Shown: positions 25,969 to 34,731, numbered from the stretch's first letter. The stretch: DNA of 64,000 nt from Prevotella sp. (GCA_023666665.1 JAMPBN010000001.1:889293-953292); one strand, 5' to 3'. The notes: generated by a model from the letters alone, not told the origin. Numbers and translations are program-made.

Positions 25969-27606
25969 ATGAAATTCCACTATATACTGCCTCTCTTGGC
26001 ATTTATTTCGGCCAACGCTGAAGTGAGCATTGATTTTGAGAATGCCGATGGATATAAATCATTGGGCGTTTACGACGTTTGGGAGGAATCGCCTCTGCGT
26101 ACCGGCCAGATTGCCGGCAATTGGTCCATAACGCCGAACCCCGACAATTCTGTTGATGAAGTTCTCGGCGAGGCCGCAAATCCCTCGGCTCTGGTGTTGG
26201 GCGCACAGCGCTCGCGCTTCGGCTCAAACCGTATGGGTGTGAGAATTGACCTTAACGAGCCATTTAAGCTCACGCCAACGTTGCAATACGTCCACGTTAT
26301 GTTACTGAAACCCATTGCCGGGCGCGTTATGCTCGTGGGCCTCGGCAGCCGCGAGGAGCGCCTTGGACAAAATCCTTATTGCGAACAGTTTTGGGTCGTT
26401 TCGAGCGGCGCGGTAGAACCGGGCAAGTGGAGCGATGCCGTTTTTCCCATCAAGGGAATTGACGGCATAAATATCCGCTCGCTGGTGGTTGTTCCCGACC
26501 TGGAATCGCCCCATAACCTAACGGAGGATTTTCTGTTTTATGTAGACGATATTGAACTGAATTCCAGTTCAGTGCCTCGCGTATCCTACGAATACTATCC
26601 GGTAACCGGCGGCAAGCCCGAGTCGGCAATGACCCGCACCGACCGCGTGACCTCATCCATCAGCCTGACTTCAGGAGGTGAAACGCAGAGCTTTGCCATT
26701 GAGCAGCAGATAAATAAAAAGCTTTATCAGAACCTTGTAGACAAAACTTTTTACGTTCAGCTCGGTAACGCCATAACTCCCGAACTCGGTTATGCGCAAA
26801 ACTGGATGCACTCGTATTGCTACGTTGATTTGAACAACGATGGCAAATTCTCTGACGATGAACTGCTTAGCTACAATGCGTATGCCGCCGACGGAAGCAG
26901 CTATAAGAACTCCAAGGGTGAAAGCGTTGGCAGCGGATTGGGCAACGGCCAATGCGGCAAGATGCCCGCGTTTACGTTGCCGGCCGACACCCGCCCCGGG
27001 CGCTACCGCATGCGCTTGAAGCTTGACTGGAACAGCCTTGACCCGGCAGGCAATCCCGGCGATGCCGAAGGCAAAAACCTAATTAACGACAATGGCGGAA
27101 TGATTGCCGATGTGATGCTCAACGTATGTGACAACACCGTGGAAGTCAACGATTTCCAGCTCAACGGTGAAGTGCTGGCCGAAGACGGCAGTAAACTTTC
27201 GCCATATCTTGCGCCGTATAACGCTCCGTTCACAATCCGGATGTCTCCCGAAAAGGGATTTCACCACGAGGGCGCTGACGTGAAAGTCGGCTTCAACCTC
27301 AACGGCGAGGCTATCGACAAGTACGGAAACCCTCAATACAGTGAATTTACCATCACTGAAGGTCAATTTACTGACGGACTCTACACAATTCCGGCAGAAA
27401 TGATGCGCGGCAACCTGCTGATTAACGGCAATATGGTTGAAAACGGCACAGATATTGGCGATGAAGAGCAAGGACTCATAAGCGTTCCTGAAAACCTCAT
27501 TGCCAATGATGACGCTAATAATGAGGTCTACAATACCTTAGGCATCAAGCTGATTAAACCGCAACACGGCCTGAAAATTGTAAACGGCAAGAAAATCCTG
27601 CTGTGA
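25969..27606 (+). CDS. Secreted GEVED-domain surface protein next to the fucosidase
   Basis: A 545-residue exported protein with signal peptide 1-17. Residues ~20-205 form a galactose-binding-like N-terminal domain (GQIAGNWSITPNPDNSVDE, QRSRFGSNRMGVRIDL). Residues ~230-385 are a GEVED-like domain (YCYVDLNNDGKFSDDE...PGRYRMRLKLDW). Residues ~405-490 form a second module (APYNAPFTIR...KYGNPQYSEF...MMRGNLLINGNM) clearly homologous to the one in the CotH gene upstream. A C-terminal tail reads YNTLGIKLIKPQHGLKIVNG. There is no catalytic motif. It sits in an operon with the fucosidase, so a glycan-binding or scaffold role is inferred. It may help hold substrate at the cell surface. Confidence 0.7.
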   Translation: MKFHYILPLLAFISANAEVSIDFENADGYKSLGVYDVWEESPLRTGQIAGNWSITPNPDNSVDEVLGEAANPSALVLGAQRSRFGSNRMGVRIDLNEPFKLTPTLQYVHVMLLKPIAGRVMLVGLGSREERLGQNPYCEQFWVVSSGAVEPGKWSDAVFPIKGIDGINIRSLVVVPDLESPHNLTEDFLFYVDDIELNSSSVPRVSYEYYPVTGGKPESAMTRTDRVTSSISLTSGGETQSFAIEQQINKKLYQNLVDKTFYVQLGNAITPELGYAQNWMHSYCYVDLNNDGKFSDDELLSYNAYAADGSSYKNSKGESVGSGLGNGQCGKMPAFTLPADTRPGRYRMRLKLDWNSLDPAGNPGDAEGKNLINDNGGMIADVMLNVCDNTVEVNDFQLNGEVLAEDGSKLSPYLAPYNAPFTIRMSPEKGFHHEGADVKVGFNLNGEAIDKYGNPQYSEFTITEGQFTDGLYTIPAEMMRGNLLINGNMVENGTDIGDEEQGLISVPENLIANDDANNEVYNTLGIKLIKPQHGLKIVNGKKILL

Positions 27607-27630
27607 TTTCGGTTTTTGGCGGATTTTTCT

Positions 27631-27638
27631 TAAATTTG
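27631..27638 (+). promoter_or_regulatory. -7 box of the parAB operon
   Basis: TAAATTTG, 33 bases before the parA ATG at 27671. It overlaps the alternative GTG at 27638, which excludes that start. Confidence 0.65.
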
Positions 27639-27670
27639 TGCGTTCAGAACCGTACACTTTCAACCGCAAA

Positions 27671-28444
27671 ATGGGAAAAATCATAGCCATAGCTAACCAA
27701 AAGGGTGGGGTGGGCAAAACCACTACCGCCATAAATCTTGCTGCCTCGCTGGCCGCTGAAAAAAAACGAGTATTGATAGTTGATGCCGACCCGCAGGCAA
27801 ACGCCACGTCGGGCTACGGCATTGACCCGCGCAAAATGACCGGCAGCATATATGAATGTCTTGTTGACGAATATCCGGTTGACGGCTCGCAGGTGGCCAC
27901 TTGCGTAGAGGGTCTTGACCTGCTCGGCTCGCGCATTGACCTTGCCGGAGCAGAACTCGAGCTGGTGAGCAAACCGCAGCGCGAAAGTGTTATGAAAAAA
28001 GCACTAGCACCGATTGCCGACAAGTATGACTACATTCTGATAGACTGCTCGCCGTCGCTCGGCCTGATTACCGTCAATGCTCTCACGGCAGCCGACTCGG
28101 TGATAATCCCGGTGCAGGCGGAATATTTTGCTCTGGAGGGTATCTCCAAGCTGCTCAACACCATACGCATTATCAAGTCAAAACTCAACCCGCAGCTCGA
28201 AATCGAGGGCTTCCTGCTCACTATGTATGATGCCCGCCTCAGACTTGCCAATCAGATATACGAAGAGCTGAAAGGTCACTTCGGCGATATGGTGTTCGAC
28301 ACCGTGATTCCCCGCAACATCCGCCTGAGCGAGGCCCCCAGCCACGGACTTCCCGCGCTGCTCTACGACCCCGCGAGCCGTGGTGCAACAAGCCATACTC
28401 AGCTCGCCAAAGAGATTATCAAGAAAAACTCACACAAAAAATAA
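27671..28444 (+). CDS. parA: Chromosome partitioning ATPase ParA
   Basis: A 257-residue ParA/Soj ATPase with the deviant Walker A KGGVGKTT at residues 11-18, DADPQANAT, and DCSPSLGLITVNAL as Walker B. It binds DNA as an ATP dimer and, with ParB, segregates the chromosomal origin. The start at 27671 (MGKIIAIANQKGG) matches the family; the earlier GTG at 27638 lies in the promoter box. It is followed by parB after 12 bases. Confidence 0.95.
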   Translation: MGKIIAIANQKGGVGKTTTAINLAASLAAEKKRVLIVDADPQANATSGYGIDPRKMTGSIYECLVDEYPVDGSQVATCVEGLDLLGSRIDLAGAELELVSKPQRESVMKKALAPIADKYDYILIDCSPSLGLITVNALTAADSVIIPVQAEYFALEGISKLLNTIRIIKSKLNPQLEIEGFLLTMYDARLRLANQIYEELKGHFGDMVFDTVIPRNIRLSEAPSHGLPALLYDPASRGATSHTQLAKEIIKKNSHKK

Positions 28445-28456
28445 ACGCATCTCAAT

Positions 28457-29353
28457 ATGGCACAACCTCATAAACCCGCTCTTGGGCGTGGACTGGACTA
28501 TTTGCTGTCGATGGACGACGTTCCGGCCCGCGGCTCGTCGGCAATCAACGATATTCCGCTTGACAACATCCACCCTAATCCGGATCAACCCCGCCGCACG
28601 TTCGACGAAGAGGCTCTGCAGGAACTCTCAAGCTCAATTGCGGAGCTCGGAATCATTCAGCCGCTGAGTCTCCGCAAGGTCGGCAACAATGACTATCAGA
28701 TTATTGCCGGAGAGCGCCGCTATCGTGCCGCAAAGCTCGCCGGGCTGCAAAGTGTGCCGGCATATATCCGCACTGCCAATGATGCCGAACTCACCGAGAT
28801 GGCGCTGATTGAAAACATTCAGCGCGAAGATCTTAACGCCATAGAAATTGCCCTGACGTTCAAAAAACTGATTGAACAATATGAACTGACGCAGGAAAAA
28901 CTGTCAACCCGCATCGGCAAGAAACGCGCCACGATAGCTAACTTTTTGCGTCTGCTGAAATTGCCCGCCGAGGTGCAGCTCGGTCTGCGCGATAAGCATC
29001 TCGACATGGGTCACGCCCGCGCATTGCTCTCGCTCGACAACCCCAAACTGCAGCTGAAACTCTACAGCCAGATTCTCGATGAGGGGCTGAGCGTGCGCCG
29101 CGTTGAGGAACTCGCCAAGCAATATCGCGAAAGCGCTGAAAAAGGCGAACCCATTGACAAACCGGCAACTCCCGCACCCCGCAGCAAGGCATCGAGCGAG
29201 TTTGATGCCCTGAAGCGCAGCCTGTCGGCAGCGTTCAATACTCGGGTGCAGTTCTCGTGTGACAAAACCGGTCGCGGCAAAATAACTTTCCCCTTTGCCA
29301 ACGACGAAGAACTCGAACGCCTTATTCGCATTTTCGACACCATTAAGGGATGA
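28457..29353 (+). CDS. parB: Chromosome partitioning protein ParB
   Basis: A 298-residue ParB/Spo0J CTPase. The N terminus KPALGRGLDYLL is followed by the ParB/Srx-like domain with GERRYRAAKLAG, the CTP-binding loop region EMALIENIQREDLNAIEIA and a helix-turn-helix (EKLSTRIGKKRATIANFLRLL). A C-terminal dimerisation region follows a Pro/Ala linker. It loads at parS and forms the partition complex. No parS-like 16-mer was noticed in the window, but no systematic search was made. It overlaps the next gene by four bases. Confidence 0.95.
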   Translation: MAQPHKPALGRGLDYLLSMDDVPARGSSAINDIPLDNIHPNPDQPRRTFDEEALQELSSSIAELGIIQPLSLRKVGNNDYQIIAGERRYRAAKLAGLQSVPAYIRTANDAELTEMALIENIQREDLNAIEIALTFKKLIEQYELTQEKLSTRIGKKRATIANFLRLLKLPAEVQLGLRDKHLDMGHARALLSLDNPKLQLKLYSQILDEGLSVRRVEELAKQYRESAEKGEPIDKPATPAPRSKASSEFDALKRSLSAAFNTRVQFSCDKTGRGKITFPFANDEELERLIRIFDTIKG

Positions 29354-30012
29354 CAAAGTTGCGCTGCTTCATATTATTAACGGCTCTGTCGCTTGGATTT
29401 GTTCTCCGGGCGCAAGAACCAACGGAGCAGCCCGACACCACCTTTTTTGAGTTTACCGACACGGTGATTGAATTTTGCGCCGATTCGCTGCAAAACCCCG
29501 ACGGCGAGCGGATGCGTGTGTTCAATCCCGATCCGATGAGGGCAACTTGGCTCAGCGTACTCTGCCCGGGACTCGGACAGATTTATAACCGCCGCTACTG
29601 GAAGCTACCCATAGTAGTCGGCGCGTATATGGGCCTGGTTTACGCCACGAGCTGGAACAACACCATGCTCACCGACTATACCAGGGCGTATAACGACTTG
29701 ATGGACAATGACCCCGACACAAAGAGCTATATGAACTTCTTTGCCCCGGGAGTCACCGAAAGTCAGCTTGACCAATCGTGGCTGCAACGCACGTTTCAGT
29801 CGCGCAAAAACTATTTTCGCCGCAACCGCGATCTTTGCATCGTGGGTATGATTGCAGTGTATCTCGTCGCTATTGTCGATGCGTATGTTGATGCATCGCT
29901 GGCGCATTTCGACATCTCTCCCGACCTTTCGCTCCACTGGACCCCGACGCTGATGAAAGAGACGCACACGGCTCTGCCCGGCGTGGGAGTGCAGATGGCT
30001 TTATGCTTTTAA
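29350..30012 (+). CDS. DUF5683 membrane protein
   Basis: A 220-residue protein with an N-terminal signal (ends ...FVLRAQ), the conserved PDPMRATWLSVLCPGLGQIYNRRYWKLPIVV block, one or two membrane segments around residues 95-115 and another at 160-180 (CIVGMIAVYLVAIVDAYVDA). This matches the DUF5683 family, of unknown function, which sits between parB and the murein transglycosylase in many Bacteroidales. The start ATGA overlaps the parB stop. The conserved position suggests a link with envelope growth or division, but this is inference only. Confidence 0.82.
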   Translation: MTKLRCFILLTALSLGFVLRAQEPTEQPDTTFFEFTDTVIEFCADSLQNPDGERMRVFNPDPMRATWLSVLCPGLGQIYNRRYWKLPIVVGAYMGLVYATSWNNTMLTDYTRAYNDLMDNDPDTKSYMNFFAPGVTESQLDQSWLQRTFQSRKNYFRRNRDLCIVGMIAVYLVAIVDAYVDASLAHFDISPDLSLHWTPTLMKETHTALPGVGVQMALCF

Positions 30013-30027
30013 CCAATCATTCCATCC

Positions 30028-31605
30028 ATGAAGAAACAGCTCAGAATTATCGCCATAGCTGCCGTGCTGCTCGGAATCTTCCCGGGCGAGGCTCAGACTG
30101 TGCGCGACTTGAAATATGAAATTACCGATACAGCGATAGTTTTTCCCGAGAGCCAGCAGGCCGACGTACACCGCATGATGCAAAACTGGTATTTGCAGAA
30201 CTATACGGTTCTCGACACCATTGGCAGGCCGGACGTTCCGGCCTCCGATGAGGTTCTGACCAAACGCCTCAGCTCGCTGCCAACCACCATAGAGATGCCG
30301 TTTAACCCGGTAGTGCGCAATTATATAGACCTCTACACCCGGCGGCGCCGCTCACTGGTTGAGACCATGCTGGGCCTCAGCCTCTACTATATGCCGATTT
30401 TCGAGGAGGCCCTTGAGCGCGAGGGACTGCCACTGGAGCTGCGCAACCTGCCCATCATTGAAAGCGCAATGAACCCCAACGCAGTGAGCCGCGCCGGGGC
30501 AACGGGCCTGTGGCAGTTTATGCTCCCGACGGCGCGGGGTCTTGGCCTTGAGGTCAGCACTTTGGTTGATGAGCGCCGCGACCCCATCGCCGCATCTGAA
30601 GCCGCCGCACGCTACCTAAAGCAACTCTATGGCATTTTCAACGACTGGGGTCTCGCAATCGCCGCATATAACTGCGGCCCGGGCAATATCAATAAGGCCC
30701 TTGCCCGCGCCGGAGCGAGCACCGACAACCCGATGGATTACTGGGACATTTACTATCACCTGCCGGCAGAAACGCGCGGCTACGTGCCCGGATTTATCGG
30801 CGCAACATATGCTATGGCATATTATGGCGACCACGGAATCTCGCCCGCACTGGCCAAACGTCCCATTATCACCGACACCATCCACGTAAACTCCCGCACC
30901 CATTTCACGGCAATATCCAACGTGCTTGGCATACCTGTAGATGAACTCCGGGTGCTTAACCCCCAGTACCGCAAAGACATAATTCCCGGCGACATCAAAC
31001 CATATGCTCTCCGTCTGCCCTCGCAGCTCGTCTTTAACTATCTGATGTTTGCCGATTCCATCAAGTCAGCCTCTGAGCTCCTTGCTCCCCGCACGTCGGT
31101 GGAACTCGGCGGCAAAACAATTGCGGCCACGGGCGAGGGAACATACAAAAACGTGGTTAAGTATCACAAAGTGCGTCGCGGCGAAACCCTCGCATCCATT
31201 GCCGCCGATTTCGGCGTGACCGTAAACCAGCTGAAAAAATGGAACGGGCTCAAAACGTCGAAAGTGCGCCGTGGGGCATCGCTGAAAATCCATACCAAGG
31301 AATTTGTGCCTGCCGAGCCTAAGGCCGAAGAAGCATCGCCCGCAATTGCCGATACCACAATAGTCACGCCGATTGACTCCGTGGCTGTTGACTCCATAGC
31401 CGAAGAGGTTAAGCCGGTAGAGCAAAAGCCCAAACAGACTCCAAAGCCCAAGGCCACGACCACTACCCACAAAGTGGCCAAAGGCGAAACCCTCTATGCG
31501 ATTTCGCGCAAATATAACGTCACGGTTAAACAAATAAAAGATGCCAACGGTTTAACTTCTGACAACCTTTCGGTTGGCCAACGCTTGAAAATTCCCCGCA
31601 AATAA
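30028..31605 (+). CDS. mltD: MltD-type lytic murein transglycosylase with two LysM domains
   Basis: A 525-residue exported enzyme. The signal peptide is ~1-22. The SLT lysozyme-like domain (~110-260) has the catalytic Glu145 in LPIIESAMNP, then ATGLWQFMLPTARGLGL and AIAAYNCGPGNI. An MltD-specific C-lobe follows. LysM domains lie at ~378-425 (KYHKVRRGETLASIAADFGV) and ~478-524 (HKVAKGETLYAISRKYNV), joined by a Pro/Lys/Glu-rich linker. It cleaves glycan strands of peptidoglycan to 1,6-anhydro ends during growth. No lipobox is visible, so it is probably periplasmic and held by LysM. It follows DUF5683 by 15 bases and belongs to the par operon. Confidence 0.92.
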   Translation: MKKQLRIIAIAAVLLGIFPGEAQTVRDLKYEITDTAIVFPESQQADVHRMMQNWYLQNYTVLDTIGRPDVPASDEVLTKRLSSLPTTIEMPFNPVVRNYIDLYTRRRRSLVETMLGLSLYYMPIFEEALEREGLPLELRNLPIIESAMNPNAVSRAGATGLWQFMLPTARGLGLEVSTLVDERRDPIAASEAAARYLKQLYGIFNDWGLAIAAYNCGPGNINKALARAGASTDNPMDYWDIYYHLPAETRGYVPGFIGATYAMAYYGDHGISPALAKRPIITDTIHVNSRTHFTAISNVLGIPVDELRVLNPQYRKDIIPGDIKPYALRLPSQLVFNYLMFADSIKSASELLAPRTSVELGGKTIAATGEGTYKNVVKYHKVRRGETLASIAADFGVTVNQLKKWNGLKTSKVRRGASLKIHTKEFVPAEPKAEEASPAIADTTIVTPIDSVAVDSIAEEVKPVEQKPKQTPKPKATTTTHKVAKGETLYAISRKYNVTVKQIKDANGLTSDNLSVGQRLKIPRK

Positions 31606-31634
31606 TTAATAACCAATAACCAAAATATCCTGAT

Positions 31635-32249
31635 ATGAAGAAGATTATCGCCCGCGTAGTCGCAGCCGTCATTGCCTGCGCAGCATCGCTCACCGCAGCT
31701 GCCGGACCCTTTCAGTTCGGTATAGTAGCCGGTATGAACGTCAACTCAATCTCCACCTCAAACTTTGGAGATACCTTCTCTGCCGACAATCGCTGCGGCT
31801 TTGCCGGCGGCGTAATGGCCAAGTTCACCGTGCCCATTATCAACATCGGCGCAGATATTGCTGCTCTCTATGAATACCGCACCATGCAGATGGACAACGA
31901 CGGCGTAACCGACAAACTCCACTACAGCTACCTTGCAGTGCCGCTACACGTGCGCTACGACATCCCCATGCCCGCCATTTCATCTATATTCTTTCCCACA
32001 ATCTATACCGGACCCAACTTCGCATTCCGTCTCGGCAATGGTATGCTCGACGACTACAAAGCCAACAAATACAACATCGGCTGGGACTTTGGCCTGGGCA
32101 TTACGCTGGTTAAGCACGTACAGATTTCTGCCGCTTACACCCTAGGCATCAGTTCCAAAGCCGTAAGCTTCGTGGGAATCGACAACGACGGTGCCAACAT
32201 AAAGGGCAAGACCAACGGCTGGACCATCACCGCCGCCTACCTCTTCTAA
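31635..32249 (+). CDS. Outer-membrane beta-barrel protein (PorT/OmpW-like)
   Basis: A 204-residue protein with a signal peptide ~1-22 (ending SLTAAA). The rest is a series of alternating amphipathic strands (FQFGIVAGMNVNSI, AALYEYRTM, YLAVPLHVRYDI, FYTGPNFAFRL) ending in WTITAAYLF with the terminal Phe typical of BAM substrates. It fits the PF13568-type outer-membrane barrels of Bacteroidota. Transport role unknown. It follows mltD by 29 bases and ends in a strong hairpin terminator. Confidence 0.8.
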   Translation: MKKIIARVVAAVIACAASLTAAAGPFQFGIVAGMNVNSISTSNFGDTFSADNRCGFAGGVMAKFTVPIINIGADIAALYEYRTMQMDNDGVTDKLHYSYLAVPLHVRYDIPMPAISSIFFPTIYTGPNFAFRLGNGMLDDYKANKYNIGWDFGLGITLVKHVQISAAYTLGISSKAVSFVGIDNDGANIKGKTNGWTITAAYLF

Positions 32250-32271
32250 AAAAGCCCCATAACTATTGACA

Positions 32272-32299
32272 CGGCGGACTTTTGTCCGCCGCTTTTTTT
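32272..32299 (+). terminator. Terminator of the barrel protein gene
   Basis: CGGCGGAC / GTCCGCCG around TTTT (32272-32291), then C and seven T residues. It has the same stem and loop as the terminator at 6276-6295. Confidence 0.9.
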
Positions 32300-32360
32300 G
32301 TCTACTCTCCTTCATATCTCACCAATATGGAGGGTGTGTGTCAATATGCCTAAGAGACCT

Positions 32361-32534
32361 CCCGCGGAGCGGGAAAATTTACGTAAACCCCACGAGCATC
32401 TTGGGGTAGCAAAGTTACATTAACTACACTCCAACCGCGGAGCCGGTTGCATATCAGCGAGATAAGTGCAACACGCTCCGCGGTTGACTTATATTTGTCA
32501 AGCCGTTCTCTCCCCACAATGCTCGTGGGGTTTA
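32361..32534. repeat. Nested inverted-repeat element
   Basis: Outer arms 32384-32406 and 32512-32534 match at 21 of 23 positions, including a perfect 16-mer TAAACCCCACGAGCAT. Inside, CAACCGCGGAGC (32432-32443) is an exact inverse of 32475-32486, and GTTGCATATC pairs with GATAAGTGCAAC. A CCCGC-GGA-GCGGG hairpin (32361-32373) precedes the left arm. The right arm covers the stop codon of the lipoprotein gene. No frame of note lies inside. Confidence 0.8.
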
Positions 32535-32897
32535 GTTTAGATTATCTGCAGCTTTAGAAATTTGGTTATTATTGGGCGTGAAGACGTGGCCGAGGATACC
32601 GTAAGAAACTGTCTTTTCTTTGCCCATAAAATTTATTTTGCCAACGGAGAAAATGAAATAATTGTCAACAGTATAGTTGAAATTAACAAAGAGCGAAATC
32701 AATCCACTTGCTAAGGTACTTCCAACAAGAGCGTAGGCTTCATCTTCGTCCGAATCAATGTTATTATTCAACTTATTACGAAAGTAATTTGAGGCCATTT
32801 GCGCAACGGCTTCTTTATGCTTTTGTTCATTAGGGCAACTGATAATGAGAACACCTAAGCAAAGAATACTTATAATTATGGTTGTTGTCTTTTTCAT
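32532..32897 (-). CDS. Small lipoprotein (DUF4359-like)
   Basis: A 121-residue protein with a signal peptide ending LIISC, a plausible lipobox, so Cys20 would be lipidated. The mature part has a helical HKEAVAQMASNYFRN region and a beta region NYFIFSVGKINFMGKEKTVSYGILGHVFT. That segment recalls DUF4359 proteins of Bacteroidales, of unknown role. The start at 32897 (MKKTTT) is chosen over the frame's upstream codon at 32993, since only this one gives a signal peptide. Its gene follows dxs-like with a 26-base gap and overlaps the inverted-repeat element at its stop. Confidence 0.65.
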   Translation of the reverse strand: MKKTTTIIISILCLGVLIISCPNEQKHKEAVAQMASNYFRNKLNNNIDSDEDEAYALVGSTLASGLISLFVNFNYTVDNYFIFSVGKINFMGKEKTVSYGILGHVFTPNNNQISKAADNLN

Positions 32898-32923
32898 AAG
32901 GTTGAGAGAACAGGGGAATATAG

Positions 32924-34690
32924 TTATATAATATCCGCTGCGGTGATTTCGGTGAGGGCTTGTTCGGCGAGGGTGGCGGGGGTTAGCGACCATTGTTCCA
33001 GCACCTTGCCGATGTTGTAGCGGTCGAGAAATTGCTTGGGTGCGCCGAGTGAGAGGGTGTGCATCGCCGTTGAGCCGTAGAATGCCGCAACTTTTTCGCC
33101 GAAGCCTCCGGCCGTGCAGGTTTCTTCAACGGTGACGGTCAGCGAGTGGTCTTGGAGCAAGTCTTGGAGCGTCTGTTCGTCGAGTTCGGAGATTATGCGC
33201 GGGTTTATAACAGTGGCGTTCACGCCTTGCGTAGAGAGAATGTCGGCGGCCTTGAGGGCGGTTTCGAGCATCGAGCCAACGCCGACAATTGCGACTTTCG
33301 AACCCTTGCGCACGGTTTCAAACCGTTTACTGCCAAAGTCTTTCATCAGAGTGCGGTCGGAATGAACCAGTCCGCCTCCGGGCACGAACACTGCCACGGG
33401 GTTCTCCGTCTGCTCCATGGCCCAGTCGAGCATAGCTAGGTATTCCTCGGCGTTGGTGGGTGCCAGGCATACCCAGTTGGGGATGTTGGCAATCATCGGG
33501 GTTGCAAACCAGCCGAGGTGTGTAACGTCGGTCATACCGATAATGGAGCCGTAGAACACGTTGATCACTACCGGCAAGCGGTTGATGGCAACGTCCTGAC
33601 TCAGCTGGTCGTAGGCGCGCTGAATAAAACTGCTTACCACTCCGAAACACGGCCGCATACCCCCCTTGGCAAGTCCGGCAGCGGAACCCACGGCATCTTG
33701 TTCGGCGATTCCGAGATCCCAGAAGTGCTTGCCTGCCTGAGCGCGCTCTTCTGGCCCGAACGACAATACTCCCGGGGTGCCGGCGGTCAGCACAACAGTG
33801 CGCGGGTCGCGGTCAATGCGCTCGAGCATGTAGCGCGCAAAGAGGTCGGAATAGCTCAGCGAGTCATCGGCATTTTTCGGCGAACCGTCGGCGAGATTAA
33901 ACGGTGCGCCGAAGTGGAAATCTTCCTTATGTTCCACGGCGGGAACGTAGCCGTGGCCTTTCTCGGTGTGGATGTGGACCACTACCGGATGTTTCGTGTT
34001 CTTGACCGCCTGGAAAGCTGCCACGAGGGTGGGGATGTCGTTACCCTCGCCGACGTAGACGTAGCGATAGCCTAAGGTGCGGAAGAAGTTGTCGGGCGAC
34101 TTGCCGTTGGTGGCACGCAATTCGGCGAGGTTGGCGTAGATGCCGCCGTGGTTTTCGGCGATAGACATATCGTTGTCGTTGACCACCACGATGAAGTTGG
34201 AGTGCGCTTCGGCTGCGGAGTCGAGTCCCTCGAGGGCTTCGCCGCCGCTGAGTGAGCCGTCGCCGATTACGGCTACGACGTTATAGTCCTCGGCCTTGAG
34301 GTCGCGGGCTTTGGCAAGACCTGAGGCCAGGGAGATTGACGTTGAGGTGTGGCCGATTGTGAAGAGGTCGTAGGGGCTTTCGTCGGGCGAAGTGAAGCCG
34401 GTAACCTTGTCATAGTCGGCGGGATTGATAAATGCGTCAATGCGCCCGGTTAGCATTTTGTGAACGTACGTTTGGTGTGATACGTCAAACACCAGCTTAT
34501 CCTCCGGGGCATTAAACACGTAGTGGAGTGCCACGGTGGCTTCGAGGAAGCCGAGGTTTGGGCCGATATGTCCGCCGTGTGCGGCAAGTTTTTTAAGCAG
34601 GGCAACCCGCAGCTCGTCGGCCAAAGCCGGCAGCTCATCAACACTCAGGTTCTTAATATCTTTAGGAGAATGTATGCTTTTTAAGTCCAT
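32924..34690 (-). CDS. Divergent DXS-like thiamine-diphosphate enzyme
   Basis: A 588-residue transketolase-superfamily protein with the order of 1-deoxy-D-xylulose-5-phosphate synthase: GGHIGPNLG, the ThDP motif GDGSLSGGEALEGLD...NDN, catalytic GIAEQ, QRAYDQ and a C-terminal transketolase domain. It is ~40 residues shorter than ordinary DXS. Aligned by eye with E. coli DXS, the arginine in RAGIVG becomes tyrosine (YGSIIG), and the RYPRGN arginine is missing (FVPGGG); both bind the phosphate of glyceraldehyde 3-phosphate. The histidine in THxG is kept. The acceptor may therefore differ, and the name DXS is provisional. It follows rmuC in the same transcript. Confidence 0.72.
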   Translation of the reverse strand: MDLKSIHSPKDIKNLSVDELPALADELRVALLKKLAAHGGHIGPNLGFLEATVALHYVFNAPEDKLVFDVSHQTYVHKMLTGRIDAFINPADYDKVTGFTSPDESPYDLFTIGHTSTSISLASGLAKARDLKAEDYNVVAVIGDGSLSGGEALEGLDSAAEAHSNFIVVVNDNDMSIAENHGGIYANLAELRATNGKSPDNFFRTLGYRYVYVGEGNDIPTLVAAFQAVKNTKHPVVVHIHTEKGHGYVPAVEHKEDFHFGAPFNLADGSPKNADDSLSYSDLFARYMLERIDRDPRTVVLTAGTPGVLSFGPEERAQAGKHFWDLGIAEQDAVGSAAGLAKGGMRPCFGVVSSFIQRAYDQLSQDVAINRLPVVINVFYGSIIGMTDVTHLGWFATPMIANIPNWVCLAPTNAEEYLAMLDWAMEQTENPVAVFVPGGGLVHSDRTLMKDFGSKRFETVRKGSKVAIVGVGSMLETALKAADILSTQGVNATVINPRIISELDEQTLQDLLQDHSLTVTVEETCTAGGFGEKVAAFYGSTAMHTLSLGAPKQFLDRYNIGKVLEQWSLTPATLAEQALTEITAADII

Positions 34691-34731
34691 ATTAAATTAC
34701 TAATGTCTAATTACTAATTTCTAATTTTTTA
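34691..34731. repeat. Degenerate CTAATT tract
   Basis: ATTACTAA, TGTCTAA, TTACTAA, TTTCTAA units, an A/T-rich relative of the CTAACGCC tracts. It spans the rmuC stop and the dxs-like start. Confidence 0.5.

Noticed and set aside
32361..32534. A possible CRISPR array from repeated CCGCGGAGC units
   Set aside because: Only three short units in mixed orientation and uneven spacing; no cas genes.
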